Shown one piece after another: positions 61,767 to 64,000 of a DNA stretch of 64,000 bases. How positions within the stretch are numbered: the first letter of the stretch is position 1; each line of letters starts with the position of its first letter. Source of the stretch: Brevibacillus fortis (GTDB lineage Bacteria > Bacillota > Bacilli > Brevibacillales > Brevibacillaceae). A program made the translations under genes and the position numbers. Below the pieces are notes generated by a model. That model made no database searches. It had not been told where the DNA came from and saw only the letters and a program-made list of their open reading frames with translations. The stretch spans positions 1-64,000 of the forward strand of contig NZ_PXZM01000018.1 of NCBI RefSeq assembly GCF_003013395.1, in the 5' to 3' direction.

Positions 61767-61769
61767 TTC

Positions 61770-63827
61770 TTACACAAGCATTTTTTTCACCAATTGTGTC
61801 CGGTTGCTGACATCCATCTTGTCAAAGATCGATTTCAAATGCTTTTTTACCGTGACTTCGCTCAAATACAAGCGGCCAGCGATTTCCGCGTTCGTCAATC
61901 CCTCCAGAACAAGGGCGGCCACTTCCTGTTCTCGTGCCGTCAGCATGCTAATGTCCAACGTTGTGACTATACCCGGTGATGCAGTTGGAGTAGGAGCTGG
62001 AATCGCTTCTTCCTCCAGGCGCAAATCCGCATCCAGTCCGGACCGTTTTAGTAGCTTTTGCAAATAAGCGGGTAGATGTTCGCCTTGCGTATCACGGAAA
62101 AATACGAGGGAGGGTGTTACTCCGTCATAGTTGGTGTGGGTAGCAAATTCGGCAATATCAAATCCCAAACTTTCGTGGGCGGCTTTGAAAAAAGGAAATG
62201 GTGCAGGTGAACACAACAAAAATTCTCCGGTGAACATCAAACCGTGCAGCATATGGCCAATGGCTGTATGTTGGGAAACATCCTCGTAATCGTCTTGATG
62301 AATCGTGTGAATAAACCAGCCTGCCCGTGTGTCTTCCGGCACGCTGAAGCGTTCTAGCGCTTGTTTGGATAGAGCGGTGAAATAGGAACGAGAGCCGGAG
62401 TGTTCCATCAGGTAAGGAAGGGTTTTTTCGTTGATAGGAACAACTGCGGCAAGTGCCGAGATCGCTCCATTTTCCTTGCGCAGAACGCGAAGCACGTCAT
62501 ATCCCAGCGAGAATAAGCGGTCAAGATCAAGCCAATTCAACGGGTACAACGTTTGCTCCGCTGTCAGGTGAAAATCAAAATGGCGGTTTGTATGCGGATC
62601 GAACAGCTTGATCGTTTTAGGGGAGGGACAGCGCCGCTGATTGCGGATATACTCCAGTAGTTCTTCCCGATGACCAGTGTGGATCGATTCGAATGGTTTG
62701 GGTAATGGATCGAACCAATTTAAAAAGGCGCGGATGAGTGCGTCACCTAAAAAGAAGGTAAGCTCCAAAGCCTCTGGTGTGCGGACCGAATGAGCTGACT
62801 TGGTGAACTTCTCATAATAATAGTGAACGGCCCGCTTCTGCAAATCTGCAAAATGAAGCGGTGTCCGTGACCTCATATCCTGGGCGATGGATTCTCTCAT
62901 CAAGGAATGAATCGTCCAGCTACTGTCCACTTTCCGTACAAACGAAAATCGGATCAATTGGAAAAACTCGGACGCCGTGATTTCCCTTTTCAATAAAAAC
63001 GACACATTATCCTGATTGAAGTGCCGCAATACGGCGGCTGCTTCCACGAGAGGACGCAAATGCTCCCCGGGAACTTCGCGCAGCCATTGGCTTACGACGA
63101 AGGGTAGAGTATCCATCTCCTCGTAAAAAGTACCGTTTCCTTCCTGATCTTTAGGCTGCAAGGTAAAGGACAGCAATGAAAGGGTAAGGGGATGCCCTTT
63201 GGAACGCCGCCACATTTCTTGGATGATACTTGGTTCAAAAATATGACAGTAATGGGCATACCGCTCGACAGCATCGTAAGGAAGATGGGGTATGGGGACC
63301 CTGCTGATGAAGTGCCTCCAACCGGGCGATAGAAGCCAAGCTTCAGACAGCGGATGCCGCCCTGCGATCACGATCAGAATATTGGCGCTTAATCGTTTGA
63401 AAAAATATTCGCGCAGCCAATGGTCCAAGCCGTCCAAGTTCTCGTAAATGTCGAGAAAGAGGACAAGTCTCTGATCAGCTGCTTTTTCATTCAGCTTCGA
63501 AACGCATTCCTCCAACAATTGGGAAGGATGCTGCTCATCTCCCTTGTGATAAACGTGCAATGCCTGCAAAATATGCAGGCAAAAATCAGAAGGCGTGTGC
63601 CAAAATTGCTCACTGTCCAAAGAGAGAGTAGCTGCTTGACGCAGATGAGCTTGCCGCCTGAGCTCGTCGAGCAAATAGCTTTTTCCTACACCTGCGGTCC
63701 CGAAGAGATTCATGATTTTTTTGGAGCGCCGCTCATCCGCAAGCAACTTCAAAAAATGAAGGATTTCCTCGGTTCGTCCTACCAACAGACGACTTTCCAG
63801 CTCTTCAAGGCTATCCTGATAATTCAT
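61770..63827 (-). CDS. AAA/STAND-type ATPase with LuxR DNA-binding domain
   Basis: Large regulator of 685 residues. The N-terminal STAND-like ATPase (about 1-330) has Walker A GTAGVGKS (Lys49, Ser50) and Walker B RLVLFLDIYENLDG. The middle (330-615) is helical with no clear repeat, and the C-terminus (about 620-685) is a LuxR HTH (LTAREQEVAALVLEGLTNAEIAGRLYLSEVTVKKHLKSI). This resembles MalT/LAL-type signal-ATPases. It converges on the serine hydrolase genes and may control them or genes outside the window. GGGTGATG precedes the start. The remaining 63828-64000 shows no gene. Confidence 0.85.
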   Translation of the reverse strand: MNYQDSLEELESRLLVGRTEEILHFLKLLADERRSKKIMNLFGTAGVGKSYLLDELRRQAHLRQAATLSLDSEQFWHTPSDFCLHILQALHVYHKGDEQHPSQLLEECVSKLNEKAADQRLVLFLDIYENLDGLDHWLREYFFKRLSANILIVIAGRHPLSEAWLLSPGWRHFISRVPIPHLPYDAVERYAHYCHIFEPSIIQEMWRRSKGHPLTLSLLSFTLQPKDQEGNGTFYEEMDTLPFVVSQWLREVPGEHLRPLVEAAAVLRHFNQDNVSFLLKREITASEFFQLIRFSFVRKVDSSWTIHSLMRESIAQDMRSRTPLHFADLQKRAVHYYYEKFTKSAHSVRTPEALELTFFLGDALIRAFLNWFDPLPKPFESIHTGHREELLEYIRNQRRCPSPKTIKLFDPHTNRHFDFHLTAEQTLYPLNWLDLDRLFSLGYDVLRVLRKENGAISALAAVVPINEKTLPYLMEHSGSRSYFTALSKQALERFSVPEDTRAGWFIHTIHQDDYEDVSQHTAIGHMLHGLMFTGEFLLCSPAPFPFFKAAHESLGFDIAEFATHTNYDGVTPSLVFFRDTQGEHLPAYLQKLLKRSGLDADLRLEEEAIPAPTPTASPGIVTTLDISMLTAREQEVAALVLEGLTNAEIAGRLYLSEVTVKKHLKSIFDKMDVSNRTQLVKKMLV

Positions 63828-64000
63828 AGCATCACCCGCTCCATCACAAGGTTTTCCTATTTCTTCCTACGATTTTACTACGCTTCTTTTATGCTGGGTA
63901 CTCATATTTATCGCAAGGGTATCCTTTTGGATACATCCTTTCGAGTAATATCGAGACCAGTATTCTCGGTGTTAGGATGAAACAGGCGAGTCAATACGAA

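Noticed and set aside
1..64000. CRISPR array, tRNA/rRNA genes, prophage
   Set aside because: No regularly spaced repeats, no tRNA-like cloverleaf or rRNA sequence, and no phage structural or integrase genes were seen by reading.

Overview
The window reads as chromosomal DNA of a Brevibacillus-like member of the Paenibacillaceae (endospore-forming Bacillota). The support is: strong GGAGG-type ribosome binding sites, an S-box (SAM-I) riboswitch, a Spo0E-type phosphatase, a multi-PAS sporulation-type kinase, an S-layer-homology protein, and a MocR-type regulator directly upstream of D-Ala-D-Ala ligase, an arrangement described in Brevibacillus brevis as DdlR/Ddl. I see no rRNA, tRNA, CRISPR array or intact prophage.

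Layout. 1-3.5 kb: MBL-fold hydrolase, penicillin-binding-protein-like serine hydrolase and M55 D-aminopeptidase. 3.5-7.8 kb: an SLH protein, then a Fur-box-controlled iron block (AraC regulator fused to a siderophore-binding domain, a lipoprotein carrying the same domain, a nitroreductase). 7.9-13.8 kb: VanY-like carboxypeptidase, NlpC/P60 endopeptidase divergent from an OmpR/HK pair, and another serine hydrolase. 13.8-20 kb: an IS-like scar, thioredoxin-like protein, MarR, LysR, MOSC and cupin proteins and a PAS kinase. 20.7-25.2 kb: an AT-rich, tightly coupled cassette (class III aminotransferase, IMPase-like phosphatase, zinc alcohol dehydrogenase, MFS exporter) that looks imported and fits aminosugar or aminocyclitol biosynthesis.

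26.7-36.1 kb: a complete opine-metallophore (staphylopine-type) operon in the order cntKLMABCDFE, preceded by a sigma-A promoter with two Zur-like boxes. 36.2-42.3 kb: a NarL-type two-component system whose kinase carries a CX2CX11C motif, next to sulfide:quinone oxidoreductase, DUF1641 protein, persulfide dioxygenase-rhodanese and TauE/SafE exporter: a sulfide/persulfide detoxification unit. 42.4-48.1 kb: an S-box riboswitch in front of a five-gene Opp-type ABC transporter.

48.4-54.5 kb: Xaa-Pro aminopeptidase, an RRNPP-type (HTH-TPR) receptor followed by a 39-residue secreted prepeptide gene, a Spo0E-like protein, and ddlR-ddl. 54.6-63.8 kb: XRE-cupin regulator divergent from a cysteine-synthase-like enzyme, a MerR regulator with a textbook 19-bp-spacer promoter, an orphan peptide-binding lipoprotein followed by two serine hydrolases, and a convergent AAA-LuxR regulator.

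Themes are metal acquisition (Fur and Zur control), sulfur handling, peptide and D-amino-acid/cell-wall metabolism, and cell-cell signalling. Start positions were chosen by ribosome-binding-site spacing where several were possible. Family assignments come from motif recognition by eye, without database searches.
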